From assembly GCA_049487715.1 (NCBI GenBank), contig CP150580.1, positions 248,001-312,000 of the forward strand: a stretch of 64,000 nt of DNA, given 5' to 3'. Both the position numbers and the translations under genes were made by a program. Each line of letters starts with the position of its first letter. The first letter of the stretch is position 1. The stretch is from Pycnococcus provasolii (taxonomy: Eukaryota > Chlorophyta > Pseudoscourfieldiophyceae > Pseudoscourfieldiales). Shown here piece after piece: positions 48,997-60,198 of the stretch. A model generated the notes under the pieces. That model worked only from the letters and a program-made list of their open reading frames with translations, was not told where the DNA came from and did not search any database.

Positions 48997-50970
48997 CAAC
49001 CAGCCCCCGCAACAACAATAACAACAACGACAGCAGCAGCAGCCCCTCCTCCCTCCTCCTCATCTGCCTCCAATGTGCTACTACCGTTCGATCGTCTTGA
49101 TGACGAGGCTGCCTTGCTCATCCTCTCGCTGTTAGATCCGCAAAGCCTTGCCAAAACTGCCATGGTCAGCAGGCGTATGCGCGCTCTCTGCGACTGCGAT
49201 CGGCTGTGGCAAGCGGTATTCGCACGTGCACTTGGATCAAAGGCAACGATGAGCCTCGCGGGACCCGCGCGGACGCTAGGATGGCGCACTGTCACGCGAC
49301 AGGTGATCACACTGGAAGCGCTTCACTGGAGGAGGCGGCGCGTCGATGGCGCGGTGATGCCCGCACGGTGCAACTTTTCCGCGTGCGCCGTGGGCATGGC
49401 GATCGTCATCTTCGGTGGAGAGGGCCAGGACACCACTCCGCTCGGGGATGTATACCTGCTTGACATGGCTGCGCCGAATCCGTGTTGGGAACGTGTGATC
49501 ACGCCCACGGACATGCCAAGTCCGCCAGGACGGTGGGGACACACGCTTCGCCACCTCCGCGGTTCGCTGCTGGTGCTCTACGGAGGATGCGGGTCAGACG
49601 GACCTCTAACCGACGTGTGGCTGCTCGACATCAGCGGCGGCGCGCCGAGGTGTCGCCGTGCACCGCGTCACCATCGCTTCGCAACGGCTGGCATTCACCG
49701 AGGCGACGGCTCTGGTTCGAGCTCTGGACATAGCTCGTCGCCGTCTAACGAGAACGGAAATGGATCTGACGGAGGTGGCTCCGGCTCCGACGGAGGCAAC
49801 GGCTCTGACCGAGGCGGCCGCGCGGCAAGAAGAGGAGGAGACTCTTCGACGCCGCCAGATAATGGCAATCATCTAGCCGCGCAGACTCGACGACGCCAAG
49901 GTCGGTGGATTCGCGTTGACACGGGAGACATTGCTCCGCCGCGGCGCAGCTGGCACGCGTCGTGTGCCATACACGGACGGAGCCTCGTGGTGTTTGGCGG
50001 ATGCGGCATAGACGGCAACCTTCTGAACGACACGTGGGTGCTAGACATCGGCGCGATACCGCGCGATGACACGTCGGACCCTGCCGTCGGCATGTTAGCA
50101 AATGTGTCGCCACCCGTTTGCCACAGCACGTGGCGCGAGATCGAGGCGGCGTGGAAGCCACCCAGTCGACTTGGCCACAGCATGATCGTTCTGGAGGATG
50201 GAAAGCTGCTCCTATTTGGTGGTCTTGCAACCATCGGACCCGTTCGCCTTCGATCGTCCGAGGCATTCACGATCGATCTCGAGGAGACGCACAAGCCGAC
50301 GTGGCGATTCGTCACAGGCTCGACGTTACCAAGTGGTGCCACCGCACCAGGAACGCCGCCGCCGCCACGTCTGGAGCACGTCGCCTGCCGTCTGGGTGAC
50401 TGCCGCGTGCTGGTGTTTGGCGGCTCCGTCATGCCACTATCGGGCTCCGCCGGCGCAGCTCAGACAGCTGCGGCGGCGCCTGCAGTGCCGACGTCACCTT
50501 CCACAGCTGGTGCTGCCGCCTCTCCGCCTGGTGCTACCACCATCGCTGCCACGGGAAATGCAGCCAGTGGCGTGTTTGTCCTCGACGCGCGTGCTGCTCA
50601 GCCGCACTGGAGGCAGCTCGCGGTTGCCGGTCTTGGACCTGCGTACGCGTGGGGGCACTCCGCTGTTTTGTTGGGCGGTGCTAGCATCGTAGTGATCGGC
50701 GGATATGCAGGAGAGGACTGGCTGCTGAACGACGTGAACGAGCTACATCTCACGTCTACGGTGGACGGCGACGACGACGTGATCGCAGCGGCGGCAGCGG
50801 CTGGTGCAGGTGCAGGTGTGCCCGCGGCCGCCGTCGTTCCTGCCATCGAGCCGCAACATGCAAATAATCCGCAGATTCCCGCCGTGGCTGCCGTTTCCGT
50901 GATGATGGCAGATGCTCGTTCGTGGGCCAATGCAGCGCTCGGCTTTCGCGGAGTGCAGCAGCGCGAATAA
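47734..50970 (+). CDS. LOV/F-box/Kelch protein, ZTL/FKF1-type
   Basis: 1078 aa. Residues 150-285 are a LOV domain: SLEPDNPIIFVNRRFEQITG, GRNCRFLQYRGP with the photo-adduct Cys198, ELLNFAKDGRPL and ending LDLGKLP, very like plant ZTL/FKF1/LKP2. Residues about 448-500 are an F-box (LLPFDRLDDEAALLILSLL, WQAVFARALG). From about 535 to 1030 run Kelch blades (FGGEGQDTTPLGDVYLLDM, YGGCGSDGPLTDVWLLD, FGGCGIDGNLLNDTWVLD). Plant members are blue-light-regulated SCF receptor subunits targeting clock and flowering regulators. Land-plant proteins are about 610 aa; this one has a long N-terminus, a Gln/His/Ala/Thr linker before the F-box and a Gly/Ser insert in the Kelch region. It is uninterrupted by introns. 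Confidence 0.95.
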
Positions 50971-51292
50971 ACAAATAACACTAAGATCGTAATTCAACGT
51001 ACTTTACTTTTTTTTATAATACCAACGCAATTTACTCTTGATACCACTCCTCTGTCTCTTTAAAAATTTCGGAGGGTCTCGACTTAGTTTTGCATGGGTC
51101 CATTGTCTAACATCGGCAAGTTATGACTAGAGTGTCATGAAAGGGTCTTTGAGTAAATCATGGTACTGAAAAGATGTGTTTTGGGTGTTATTGCCCGTGA
51201 GGGGGAGGGGGACAAATTTAAAGATAAAGAGGTGGTACACAACAGCTTATTACAAAAAAACAAACTCATCATCATACATCAAACTTAACGTG
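50971..51292. other. Intergenic between convergent genes
   Basis: 3' flanks of the LOV-protein gene and the DMT transporter gene (TTACA at 51250, TGTAA on the minus strand). No other feature. Confidence 0.5.
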
Positions 51293-52603
51293 CTATGCCA
51301 GCAGACGCGAATCCTCCTCCTCGTCAGCGGTATTCGCCACGGCGGCAAATCGTTCGAGTTCGAGTTCGGAGGTATTTTTGGCAATGCCACCCGACCTCGT
51401 CGTCGATGACGGCGGCGGCTTGAACGGGTCGTGCTTTGACGGGTACAATCCCGCAATCACGAGGCCTGCAAACACAAACACCCATCCGCCGACCGCCTCG
51501 GCGTGAGGAGGTCCGGCGACGTGGTAGACGTAGAAGCCAATCACCTCGTGGAGTACGGGAATAAGGCAGATGACGAGCGAGCACACGAGCACCGGCAGCC
51601 TCGCCATCGCCGCGGTCATAAAGGTGTGCCCGTAGATGGTGGTCGCGCCGATGATCAGCAGGTACGGGAACATGTACTCGCTCGTCGGCCAGTCGAGCAT
51701 GCCGCGCGAGTCTGAGGTGGTCCACCGCACGCCGCCTGGGAACAGCATTGGCGCGAAGACGAGCGTTTCCACGAGCACGACGATCGTCACGAGGAACTGC
51801 ACGAGCATAGAAGGCCACTCCTCGCGCGGCTCGAAGCCTGTTTTCAACCCAAGCGCATAGAGCGACGAGCACGCCGCGGAGCTCACCGCGAGCAAGTCGC
51901 CGACGACGCTCGGAGGCGTGACGTCTCCACGTTCGGTGTGCCTGTCAAAATACGCCGCAGTCACGGCACCGACGAGGCCGAGGAGAACGCCCGTCGCCTC
52001 TCCTCTCGACGGCCGCATATGTGCCTTTCCGGGCAGCAGAGAGCACGCGCCGAGCGCCGCGGCGATGATTTGCGGGTGGAGCTGCGTGAACACGCACATA
52101 TGCACGAACGCCGTCGCGAACGGGCCAGACAGGCAAAGGTTGAACGTCACGAACTGAAGCCACAGTGTTGTCCCCGTGAAGACGACTGCGCCGACCGCCC
52201 TTCGCGTGGCGAGGAGCTTGACAAGCGGCGTTCGTTTTTGTGTTCTTCTTCCAACTTCCGCCGCTGCCGCGACAGGAAACGCCGCGATTAGGCTTGTCTG
52301 CGCCCGCCACGACAAACGCACGAGCGGATGCACGTCCACGACCTTGAACGTCGGCGCGGCGATTCCCCAGCAGGCGGTCATGAGCACCATACACGCGGTG
52401 CCGACGGCAACTTTCTGAAACTGAGCGGTTTGTTCGTCATCATCGGCACCTAGAAGATTCACCGCCGTCGTCGTCGTTGTTGTTGTTGTTGTGTCCGTTG
52501 ATTCGAGTCCAACGAGGTGGTCGAAGTCGTCGTTGTCGTCACCACCACAACTTGTTGAAATCCGACTCTTTGAAGCATCATCGGTCGACATCGCCACGGA
52601 CAT
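51293..52603 (-). CDS. Drug/metabolite transporter (EamA-like) membrane protein
   Basis: 436 aa with about ten hydrophobic helices arranged as two halves, as in the DMT superfamily. The first helix carries LMTACWGIAAPTFKVVDVHP, the EamA-type W-G...P start, followed by RLSWRAQTSLIAAFPVA. A central acidic/loop region precedes the second half (VGDLLAVSSAACSSLYALGL, MTAAMARLPVLVCSLVICLIPVLHEVIGF). DMT members carry nucleotide sugars, triose phosphates, amines or amino acids. No specific substrate motif is recognised. The N- and C-termini are hydrophilic and poly-Thr or Ser-rich, with no clear plastid transit peptide. Confidence 0.8.
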   Translation of the reverse strand: MSVAMSTDDASKSRISTSCGGDDNDDFDHLVGLESTDTTTTTTTTTAVNLLGADDDEQTAQFQKVAVGTACMVLMTACWGIAAPTFKVVDVHPLVRLSWRAQTSLIAAFPVAAAAEVGRRTQKRTPLVKLLATRRAVGAVVFTGTTLWLQFVTFNLCLSGPFATAFVHMCVFTQLHPQIIAAALGACSLLPGKAHMRPSRGEATGVLLGLVGAVTAAYFDRHTERGDVTPPSVVGDLLAVSSAACSSLYALGLKTGFEPREEWPSMLVQFLVTIVVLVETLVFAPMLFPGGVRWTTSDSRGMLDWPTSEYMFPYLLIIGATTIYGHTFMTAAMARLPVLVCSLVICLIPVLHEVIGFYVYHVAGPPHAEAVGGWVFVFAGLVIAGLYPSKHDPFKPPPSSTTRSGGIAKNTSELELERFAAVANTADEEEDSRLLA

Positions 52604-53471
52604 CTTCTACCTATACCAACTATCTAACCTTAGGTACACAATACCAACTACAGTATCGTGTTTGTGGCCGATGAGATGGATGAGGCCGCAAACACACACA
52701 CACACAAACACACGAAGCAGATTAATTAAGGCCAGAGGATTGGAATGCGTTAATTAAACTTTACCAAACCTCCGACTAAGGTAGAAAATAATAATACATA
52801 GGTCCCCCCCTTGCACAGGTCCCTTGCGGCCTAGGCCCTTGCGCCCTTGCACACCGGAAGGATTCCACCGGCCGGTGTTGCTTTCATCGCGTTGATTAAG
52901 GTGGTCAAGAAACGTGACTACCCGAACGCGAAGGGTTGGCCCCTGCAAGAAACACTCTGGCAAGCTCTGGCAAGCTCTGGCAAGCTCGCGGCCGGTGTGC
53001 AAGGGTCCCGGGGTCTTGGTTTACTCGCCGGACGTTTGGTATACGCGAGGCAATGACGTCACTGTTCACCGACCTACCTTAAGTTGAATAACAACGTGCT
53101 TTGCTGCTGCCGTGCTGCGTTGCTGCTGCTGCACCAACAAGGCGTTGGTTGCTGCAGTGCTGCACGCTATGCCTATGATACACGACGCGCCAAAAGCGCT
53201 GAATGACCACTCCCACCAACTGGTCACGACAGCACACGACGCTGCTTTGGTTACACTTTGGCATGCATGCATCTGCTTCGTCCGAGTACGTCGTCCTGCT
53301 TTGCACTCTGCTTTGCTCAGTGCACTCTGCTTTGCACTTTGCTCTCTGCTTTGCGTTGTGGTAAAAATGAAACCGTGTTTGAGAAAAAACAAATGAAGAG
53401 CGCTGCTTGGTAAACTCTGCTCATTCACTGCTCCTTCCCTGCTCGAGAGATCTCGAGCCTGCTTTGCCCCT

Positions 53472-53503
<32 letters not shown>

Positions 53504-53885
53504 TTCTTTTTTTTCATGTTTTTTTTCATTTTTTTTCTTCATGTTTTTTTTTCATTTTTTTATTCATGTTTTGTGACTGTGCAAGGGGTCTGTGCAAGGC
53601 TCAAAACTGTGGCTCACAACTTCAAACCACCTCAAAGCAGGCTCAAAGCTGAAACCCTCCCTTTTTCATTTTTCAAAGACGCCTCCTTCAAGCCTCCTTC
53701 AACGCTCGTGCAGTGCAGTGCAGTGCGTAGGCCAGCAAGACCCTCGTCTTTTTCAGAAAGACGCTTCTTTCTGAAAAAACTCACACTTCAAAGCAGAGCT
53801 CTGCCGCCGCCTCCATTTTCGCGTCTCCCTCCATTTCCATTCCTCTCCTCTCCGGAGTCTTCGAAGGTCTGAGGCATACAGGCAT
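52604..53885. other. Intergenic with tandem and T-rich tracts
   Basis: Contains a CTCTGGCAAG three-fold tandem (52955-52984), CTCTGCTTTGC-type repeats (53290-53355), and a 100-bp T-rich tract (53470-53575) with recurring TTTCATGTTTT units. No gene is seen. Promoters of the DMT transporter (minus) and AMP deaminase (plus) lie here. Confidence 0.55.
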
Positions 53886-56800
53886 ATGGCATCCATGCCG
53901 CAGTCTACAGCAGCAGCAGTTTTCTACGTACTCCCTTGGCCTTGGCCTTAATGGGGATGCCCCGTTAATAACCACGGCAACCACACCAAACAGCAGCCAG
54001 ACCTCCTCCTCCTCCTCAGGAGGCTCAGGAGGCTCAGGAGTTGGTTCAGGAGAAAGCTCGTCCAGCGCGTCGGCAAGTTCAAGTTCAAGCAGCGCGCAGC
54101 TTGCGCTCGTGCTCGGTGGCGCGCTCGTCGGGACCGCTGTCAGCCTCGCCTGCTCGGCGTACTTCTTCGCAAGACTCGTCACGGCGAGACTCGAAACGCT
54201 CGAGGCGCAGGCGAAGAACGCCAAGGAAACGGCGGCGGCGGCGGCGGCGGCCGCCGCGCAGCAACAGCGCGCGCAGAGAGATGCCGCCGACGGAAGGCGA
54301 CGGGGACGCAGCCTGAGGAACCCGGACCAGCTCGACAACGTCAGCTCAGGTGCACCACCGAAGTCGAACCCACCCGCGCCGGAGCTCTTGCACAACTTGG
54401 CACCCGCCGACCTGCCGCCTCACCCGAACGCAGGCCACCACCACCACCACAAGGCGAGAGGAACGGGCACCACCGCGCAGTCGAGGAAGTACCGTCGCGA
54501 AGGAGGGGACTATGCCGGGAACGGTGCGAGCTACGACGCCACGGGAAGCGGCGCCGTAACGCCTCTGCGAGCGGGTACGCCGACGGAGCAACTCCCGCTC
54601 GCCAGCTCCCTCGGAAGCGACGCCGCGAAGCTGGCGGCGATGAGAAACATGATGACCTCCAGCCCGCGCAACCCACGCTCGATGATTATGGGCGAGAACG
54701 AAGGCGTATCGTCGGAGGACAACGCGAACGACATCTACGGCGACGACCCGGGCTTGATGACGGACGACGGCATGATGAGCCGCAACAGCAGCTTCATGCA
54801 GCCAAGCAGTGACCAGCCGCTGTCTCGCGTGTCCAGCCGCACTGAGGGGCGCCAGCAGCGAAGCCCGCGTTCGCGCAGTGCTCTGTTCCAGTCGCTGCAC
54901 GACAGCATGGACGACCGTGGCGAGGACTCGGACCGCGACCGCGACGCGCCGCTGCTGGCTGCACCGCCCGGCGGCGCGAGAATCACGCCGCGCAAATCCG
55001 AGCCCGGGCAGGCGAAGCATCTGAGCCGCACGAAGACAGGCCCGATGGACATCGCGAGCAATCCGCCGTCGTCGTCAGGCCTCGCGCCTCTGGGAAGCCT
55101 GAGCGCGGCCGACCGCGCGCTGGGCAACCTCATCGAGCATCCCGTCAAGGTGTACCAGGACATCGGGAAGAGCGTGGAGCCGGACAACGTGCAGTACACG
55201 CGCGTGCCGGTGCCGAGCGCGACGGAGACGGGCCTCAGCGACAGCCACGAGTACGACGAGGTGTGCTACCACCTCAAGAAGTGCCTGAAGCTGCGAGAGG
55301 ACTACGTGTTCGTGCCTCGCAAGCAGCAGGAGCGCGACGCCATGGTGAACCGCGGGATCCAGACGCCGATGCCGATTGAGAAGGACGTCGCGAAGCCGAG
55401 CCAGACGGACAGGTTCAGGAACGTGTTTGCGCCTGAGCCCATCTGGAGAGACATCGACAATGCGCTCGCCCGCGCGGTGGCGACGGGCGACAAGAACCCG
55501 AAGCTGCCCGTTGATCCAATGGCAACGCCGCACACGTTCGTTTGCGTGGACGGCGTGTTCCGTGTGTTCAAGGACGTCGCTCACCAGCAGCAGGGCGAGG
55601 AGCTGTTCCACGTTCACTCCGCTCACGACTTCTTCTCGGACTTGCACTACGTTCTCAAGACGGTGTCAAGCGGGCCCGCTAAAACGTGGTGCCATCGCCG
55701 TCTCATGCTGCTTGAGCAGCGCTTCCACCTTCACACCATGCTGAACGCGGAGCACGAGTTTGTGAGCCAGAAGCTTGCCCCGCACCGCGACTTCTATAAC
55801 GTGCGCAAGGTGGACACTCACATTCACCACAGCTCTTGCATGAACCAGAAGCACCTGCTGCGTTTCATCAAGTTCAAGCTGAAGACGGAGCCTAACGAGG
55901 TGGTGATCAACCGCGAAGGAGACGATCTTACGCTGAGCCAGGTGTTCGACTCTCTGAATCTCAACGGGTACGATCTCAACGTCGACATGCTCGATATGCA
56001 CGCGGATAAAAACACGTTCCACCGCTTCGACAAGTTCAACCTTAAGTACAATCCATGCGGGCAAAGTCGGCTGCGCGAGATTTTCCTCAAGCATGACAAC
56101 TACCAGAGGGGTCGCTACATGGCTGAGGTGACGCGCGAGGTGTTTGACGACCTGCAGTTCTCGAAGTACCAGCACGCGGAATACCGCATTTCGATCTACG
56201 GGCGCAAGCCAAGCGAGTGGGACTCTCTCTCATCGTGGGTCGTCGAGCACAAGCTGTACTCGGACAATGTGATGTGGATGATCCAGATTCCGCGGCTTTA
56301 CAATATCTACCGCGAGCAGGGCTTGCTCGACAGCTTCGGTCAGATGATTGACAACATTTTCCGGCCGCTGTTCGAGGTGAGCGTGGATCCGAAGAGCCAC
56401 CGGAACTTGCACATGTTCCTGCGCCAGGTGACGGCTTTTGACATCGTCGACGACGAAAGCAAGCCGGAGAGGCGACCGACGAAGAATATGAGAACACCTG
56501 AGGATTGGGACGAGGAGATCAATCCTCCGTACTCGTACTACGCCTACTACGTCTACGCGAACCTGATGGTGCTGAATAGGCTGCGCGAGAGCAAGGGACT
56601 TTCCACGTTCGACTTCCGCCCGCACGCGGGCGAGGCTGGCGACGTGGACCACCTTGCGGCAACCTTTTTGTGCGCGCACAACATCTCGCACGGCATCAAC
56701 CTTCGCAAGTCTCCCGGTCTGCAGTACCTGTACTACCTGTCTCAGATTGGCCTGGCATTGAGCCCTCTGAGCAATAACAGCCTGTTTTTGGACTACAGTA

Positions 56801-57405
56801 AGAATCCATTCCCGGTATTCTTCTCTCGCGGTTTGAATGTCAGCATCAGCACGGACGACCCTCTGCAGATTCACATGACGAAAGAGCCGTTGGTGGAGGA
56901 GTATTCTATCGCGGCGCAAGTGTGGAAGCTGACGTCGTGCGACCTGTCCGAGGTGGCACGCAACTCCGTTCTGCAGAGCGGATTCCCTGACGCGTGCAAG
57001 GCTCATTGGATCAGCAACTCGTACTTTATGCCCGGGCCGATTGGCAATGACATCTACAAGACGAATGTTCCTAAGATTCGCATTTCGTTCCGCCAGGAGA
57101 CTCTCGACGGAGAGCATGAGGTGATACGCCTGGGCGTGAATGCTCACATCGCCAGACATGCTCCAAAGTTGACGGCAGCGCCGATCGCCGCTTACCCATC
57201 TCCCGGTCCGGGCGACGACGGCGACGATAGCGGCGATGTCACCAGTGGTTCGATGGTGGATGAAGAGGAACAGGGAGGTGTGATTGATGGCCAACAGGAG
57301 ACGGAGGAGGAGACGGAGGAGGACGTGGAGGAGGAGGTGTATGGCATGGATGATGTGAATGACGTTGGCGCATCTCCTGAAGCGAGCAACAACAACAACA
57401 GTTAA
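53886..57405 (+). CDS. AMP deaminase
   Basis: Converts AMP to IMP plus ammonia in purine salvage. The catalytic core shows KVDTHIHHSSCMNQKHLLRF, DFRPHAGEAGD and SISTDDPLQIHMTKEPLVEE, with the Zn-binding His pair and catalytic Asp pair. The N-terminus has a membrane helix (LALVLGGALVGTAVSLACS) close to the start, as in Arabidopsis FAC1. No ATG exists in frame between the upstream stop (53728) and the helix, so I predict a small first exon 53886-53927 (MASMPQSTAAAVFY) joined across a 73-bp intron 53928-54000 (GTACTC...GCCAG, phase 0), giving 1148 aa. That splice is inference. A long disordered region (about residues 90-400) and an acidic C-tail flank the core; both are extra relative to the usual 800-850 aa. 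Confidence 0.92.
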
Positions 57406-57549
57406 TAAGGCTTGCCTGTATTTTTCCCCTTTGCTTTGTTTTCAAAAAAAAACAAGTTTCCCGATGCATGCGCTGTAAAAATCATCGTTTTATTTATCGT
57501 AAGTGAAATGGGCTGAATGTATATTTAATTACTGAATGAGCTCTCTTAG

Positions 57550-58464
57550 TTACTTGCGCGACGCCTTCTCCTCCACCCCACTTTGATTGAAGCGAGCGCG
57601 AAGTGTCGCCAGCGCGTCGTTGACATCGCCGCCAGCTGCGTGGAGGAGCACGAGAGAGTGGTATAGAACGTCGCCAAATTCGGACGTCGCTCTCTCGACA
57701 CCCTCGTTCTTCTCGAGCGCCTGGCAAAGCTCGTCCGCCTCCTCTCGCACCTTGGAGCATAGAAGCTCGTGATTGCTTAGAAGTCGCCTCGTCCAGCTCG
57801 GCTTGGTGCCTTCGACGACAGGTTCGTTCGCGCGGTCGGCGATAGTACGTTGCAGCGCAAGCAGCGTTGGCGTGGCGGTGGGTGCCGCTCCAGCCCCGTG
57901 TTCGTGCGTGTGCGCAAAGTCCTTTTTGTGTTCCTTGACTTGGTTGTTGGCGATGGCGCCGTCCGGCCCGTCTAGTTGCGTGTAGTAGCACGTTTGCGCA
58001 CCCGTGTGGCAGCTCGGCCCCCTCGGCTTGCCAAGGTATATGACGGAGTCTCCGTCGCAGTCCGCGTACACGCTCGTGACTTCGATGAAGTTCCCCGACT
58101 CTTCTCCTTTGATCCACAGTTTATCTCTGGATCTCGAGTACCACGTCGCCTTTCTAGATGTTACGGTGTTCATGACGGCATCCTTGTTTGCAAACGCCTG
58201 CATGAGAATCATACCCGTGTCGGCATCTTGTGCGATGGCAACAAGCATACCTTTCTCATCCCACTTTAACGACGAAACGACCGACTCTAACGATGATGAT
58301 GATGGCGAAGACGATGAGGATGGTGATGAGGATGGTGATGAGGAGGAGGAGGAGGAGGAGGACACACGAACCTTAGGAAAACGCCTAGGAAGACGAAGAC
58401 GAAGACCCTTGTGGGGTGATGGTGATGATGATGATGATAGGGACGACCTCACAAAGAGCGCCAT
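57550..58464 (-). CDS. Bifunctional phosphoribosyl-AMP cyclohydrolase / phosphoribosyl-ATP pyrophosphatase (HISN2-like)
   Basis: 304 aa from the first ATG. Residues 1-60 are Ser/Arg-rich, a plastid transit peptide. Residues about 62-165 are the HisI cyclohydrolase: VAIAQDADTGMILMQAFAN, ATWYSRSRDKLWIKGE, YADCDGDSV and GPSCHTGAQTCYY, with Mg/Zn-binding Asp and Cys residues present. Residues about 190-300 are HisE pyrophosphatase: KVREEADELCQALEKNEGV, SEFGDVLYHSLVLL. They catalyse steps 2 and 3 of histidine synthesis; the fused plastid form is known as HISN2 in plants. The same frame is open upstream only from a GTG. Acidic/basic charge and length agree with the plant enzyme. Confidence 0.93.
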   Translation of the reverse strand: MALFVRSSLSSSSSPSPHKGLRLRLPRRFPKVRVSSSSSSSSSPSSSPSSSSSPSSSSLESVVSSLKWDEKGMLVAIAQDADTGMILMQAFANKDAVMNTVTSRKATWYSRSRDKLWIKGEESGNFIEVTSVYADCDGDSVIYLGKPRGPSCHTGAQTCYYTQLDGPDGAIANNQVKEHKKDFAHTHEHGAGAAPTATPTLLALQRTIADRANEPVVEGTKPSWTRRLLSNHELLCSKVREEADELCQALEKNEGVERATSEFGDVLYHSLVLLHAAGGDVNDALATLRARFNQSGVEEKASRK

Positions 58465-58908
58465 GGTGTTCTTTTCTTTTCCAGGGAGGGATGGGAGCGG
58501 CGGCGGAATCCCTTTGGCCTTTGGGGCTCGCTCCCTCCCCCTCACTCAAGGCACCCCCTCTGGCCTCTCCCCCGAGCCTATAAAAATACCCCGGGGGGAA
58601 GGGCAATGGAATAAGGCCAATTGGCGGATCCCCAATTACGTAATGGGTTACGTAAGGGTTAGGGTTAGGGTTAGGGTTAGGGGGCTGGGGTTCTTTCTCT
58701 CCAGGGAGCTTGTTCTCAGGGAGCTCCCTCCAGGGGGAACTTCCTTCAGAGGGGAGTTCTGGGTTCAAGGCAAGGAGGGATCCCCCCTTAGGGATCTGTG
58801 TCAACGGGATTCAAGGGAACGCGTATCCCCTACGGGTAGGGACCGTGGTTTCGTTTTCTCCATTTCCATTTTCAAACAACTCTACTACGATAGTAGCTCG
58901 TAGAAGAA
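58465..58908. promoter_or_regulatory. Divergent promoter region with TTAGGG repeats
   Basis: 444 bp between HISN2 (minus) and Rab18-like (plus). Four near-perfect TTAGGG units lie at 58657-58681, after a TACGTAATGGGTTACGTA inverted motif. CAGGGAGCTTGTTCT and GGGAGCTCCC motifs follow. This is presumably a shared promoter, inferred only from orientation and distance. Confidence 0.45.
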
Positions 58909-59568
58909 ATGTCGGGCACTCCTCCTAGTAGTAATAATAATGTTGACAACCATGTCGCTCATACCATCAAAGTGCTTTTAGTCGGTGACTCTAGTGTGGG
59001 TAAGTCTTCGTTACTGTTGAGATTCACGTCAGATACGTTCGAAGACTTAAATCCGACGGTTGGTGTCGACTTTAGACTGAGATTTATGAACGTACACAAC
59101 AAGAGAATCAAACTTACCGTGTGGGATACCGCGGGACAAGAGAGGTTTCGAACGTTGACGTCGTCGTACTACCGAGGTGCACAAGGTGTCGTTTTGGTGT
59201 ACGACGTCTCCCAAAGATCGACGTTCGAGAACCTACGCGACGTCTGGCTGCGAGAAGTCGAGATGTACGTCACCGTTCCTGACGCTGTGCGCATGATCGT
59301 GGGAAATAAAGTGGACCTAGACGCAGAACACGGGGGGAAGGAGACGGCGAGACAGGTGAGCCGCGAGGAAGGGGCGGCATTCGCGCGAGCGAACGGGTGC
59401 CTCTTCGTAGAGACGTCCGCGAAAACAAGAGAGGGGGTCATGCAGTGCTTCGACGAACTCGTGCAAAAGATTATGGACACACCGCAGCTGCTCTTCGAGC
59501 AAGGAGGGCGTGTTGCTGTGGGAGCGGGAAGGGCTGGTGGTGCGCGCACGCAAAGCACGTGCTGCTGA
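58909..59568 (+). CDS. Rab18/RabC-type small GTPase
   Basis: 219 aa. All G-boxes are visible: P-loop [11 protein letters not shown], switch I with [30 protein letters not shown] (G3), GNKVDL (G4) and VETSAK (G5). The C-terminus ends in STCC, a double-cysteine prenylation site. The VDFRLRF effector region and the [16 protein letters not shown] segment place it in the Rab18/plant RabC group, which works in ER-Golgi and lipid-droplet traffic. Full family length; no break. An Ala/Gly-rich hypervariable tail precedes the CC. Confidence 0.93.
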   Translation: MSGTPPSSNNNVDNHVAHTIKVLLVGDSSVGKSSLLLRFTSDTFEDLNPTVGVDFRLRFMNVHNKRIKLTVWDTAGQERFRTLTSSYYRGAQGVVLVYDVSQRSTFENLRDVWLREVEMYVTVPDAVRMIVGNKVDLDAEHGGKETARQVSREEGAAFARANGCLFVETSAKTREGVMQCFDELVQKIMDTPQLLFEQGGRVAVGAGRAGGARTQSTCC

Positions 59569-59670
59569 GACACTATCTCTCATTCTGGTGGACAAAAATG
59601 CATTTGTTTGGTTACTGTATCCTATGGCATCTTTACAACAACAAAAAGAGATTCGTGTTTTTTTTCCCGA

Positions 59671-60198
59671 CTATATGCCGGTGTAGCTGCCATCCGCCTC
59701 CTCCTCCTCTGGCGAGTAGTCTTCGAACTCCAAAATGGACAAGCGCTCTTTTTCTGCACTCGAGCGAACCGTGGCAAGGGCAGCCATCTGCTGCTGTGGC
59801 GATAGCTTCGACCAGTCAACGGTACCTCCGCTGTTGGTGGATGCTGAGACGGATCCTGGAGACGGTGGTGCGATATATGACGTGTCGATGTACTGGCGTC
59901 GCACGCCTCCTCCTCCGATGGCACCCTGCTGCAGTCTCTGCTGGTATGCCCCCTCCGACGTCTGAACGCTCTCGCAGCTCGCGGTTTGCGCCCCTGAGAC
60001 TTCAAAGCACTGTGGTGCACGCACGAACCCGCCTCGACGAGCACCGCGTAGGTACCCGCCTCCTCCTCCCGGGAGTGTGCCCACACCATCCGTCGGTCCT
60101 TGCGCGTGCGTGACCTCTACCTTGTGAATCGAGGCGACGGACAGTAGGATCATCACCACCACGTTAATGAAGATACCGCGAGCACGTGACACCTCCAT
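59671..60198 (-). CDS. Small membrane or secreted protein, unknown
   Basis: 175 aa from the first ATG of the frame. Residues about 8-32 are hydrophobic (GIFINVVVMILLSVASIH) with a basic start, so a signal peptide or anchor. Then comes a Gly-rich segment, two Cys near APQCFEV and TASCESVQ that may form a disulfide, a Ser/Pro-rich linker, and an acidic tail (EFEDYSPEEEEADGS). I do not recognise the family. A TTACA (TGTAA on the minus strand) lies at 59633, 34 nt past the stop. It converges with the Rab gene, 102 bp apart. Confidence 0.55.
   Translation of the reverse strand: MEVSRARGIFINVVVMILLSVASIHKVEVTHAQGPTDGVGTLPGGGGGYLRGARRGGFVRAPQCFEVSGAQTASCESVQTSEGAYQQRLQQGAIGGGGVRRQYIDTSYIAPPSPGSVSASTNSGGTVDWSKLSPQQQMAALATVRSSAEKERLSILEFEDYSPEEEEADGSYTGI

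Noticed and set aside
56230-57294. Minus-strand open frame of about 354 codons inside AMP deaminase
   Set aside because: Antisense shadow of a strongly conserved enzyme; Val/Arg/Leu-biased composition and no recognisable domain.
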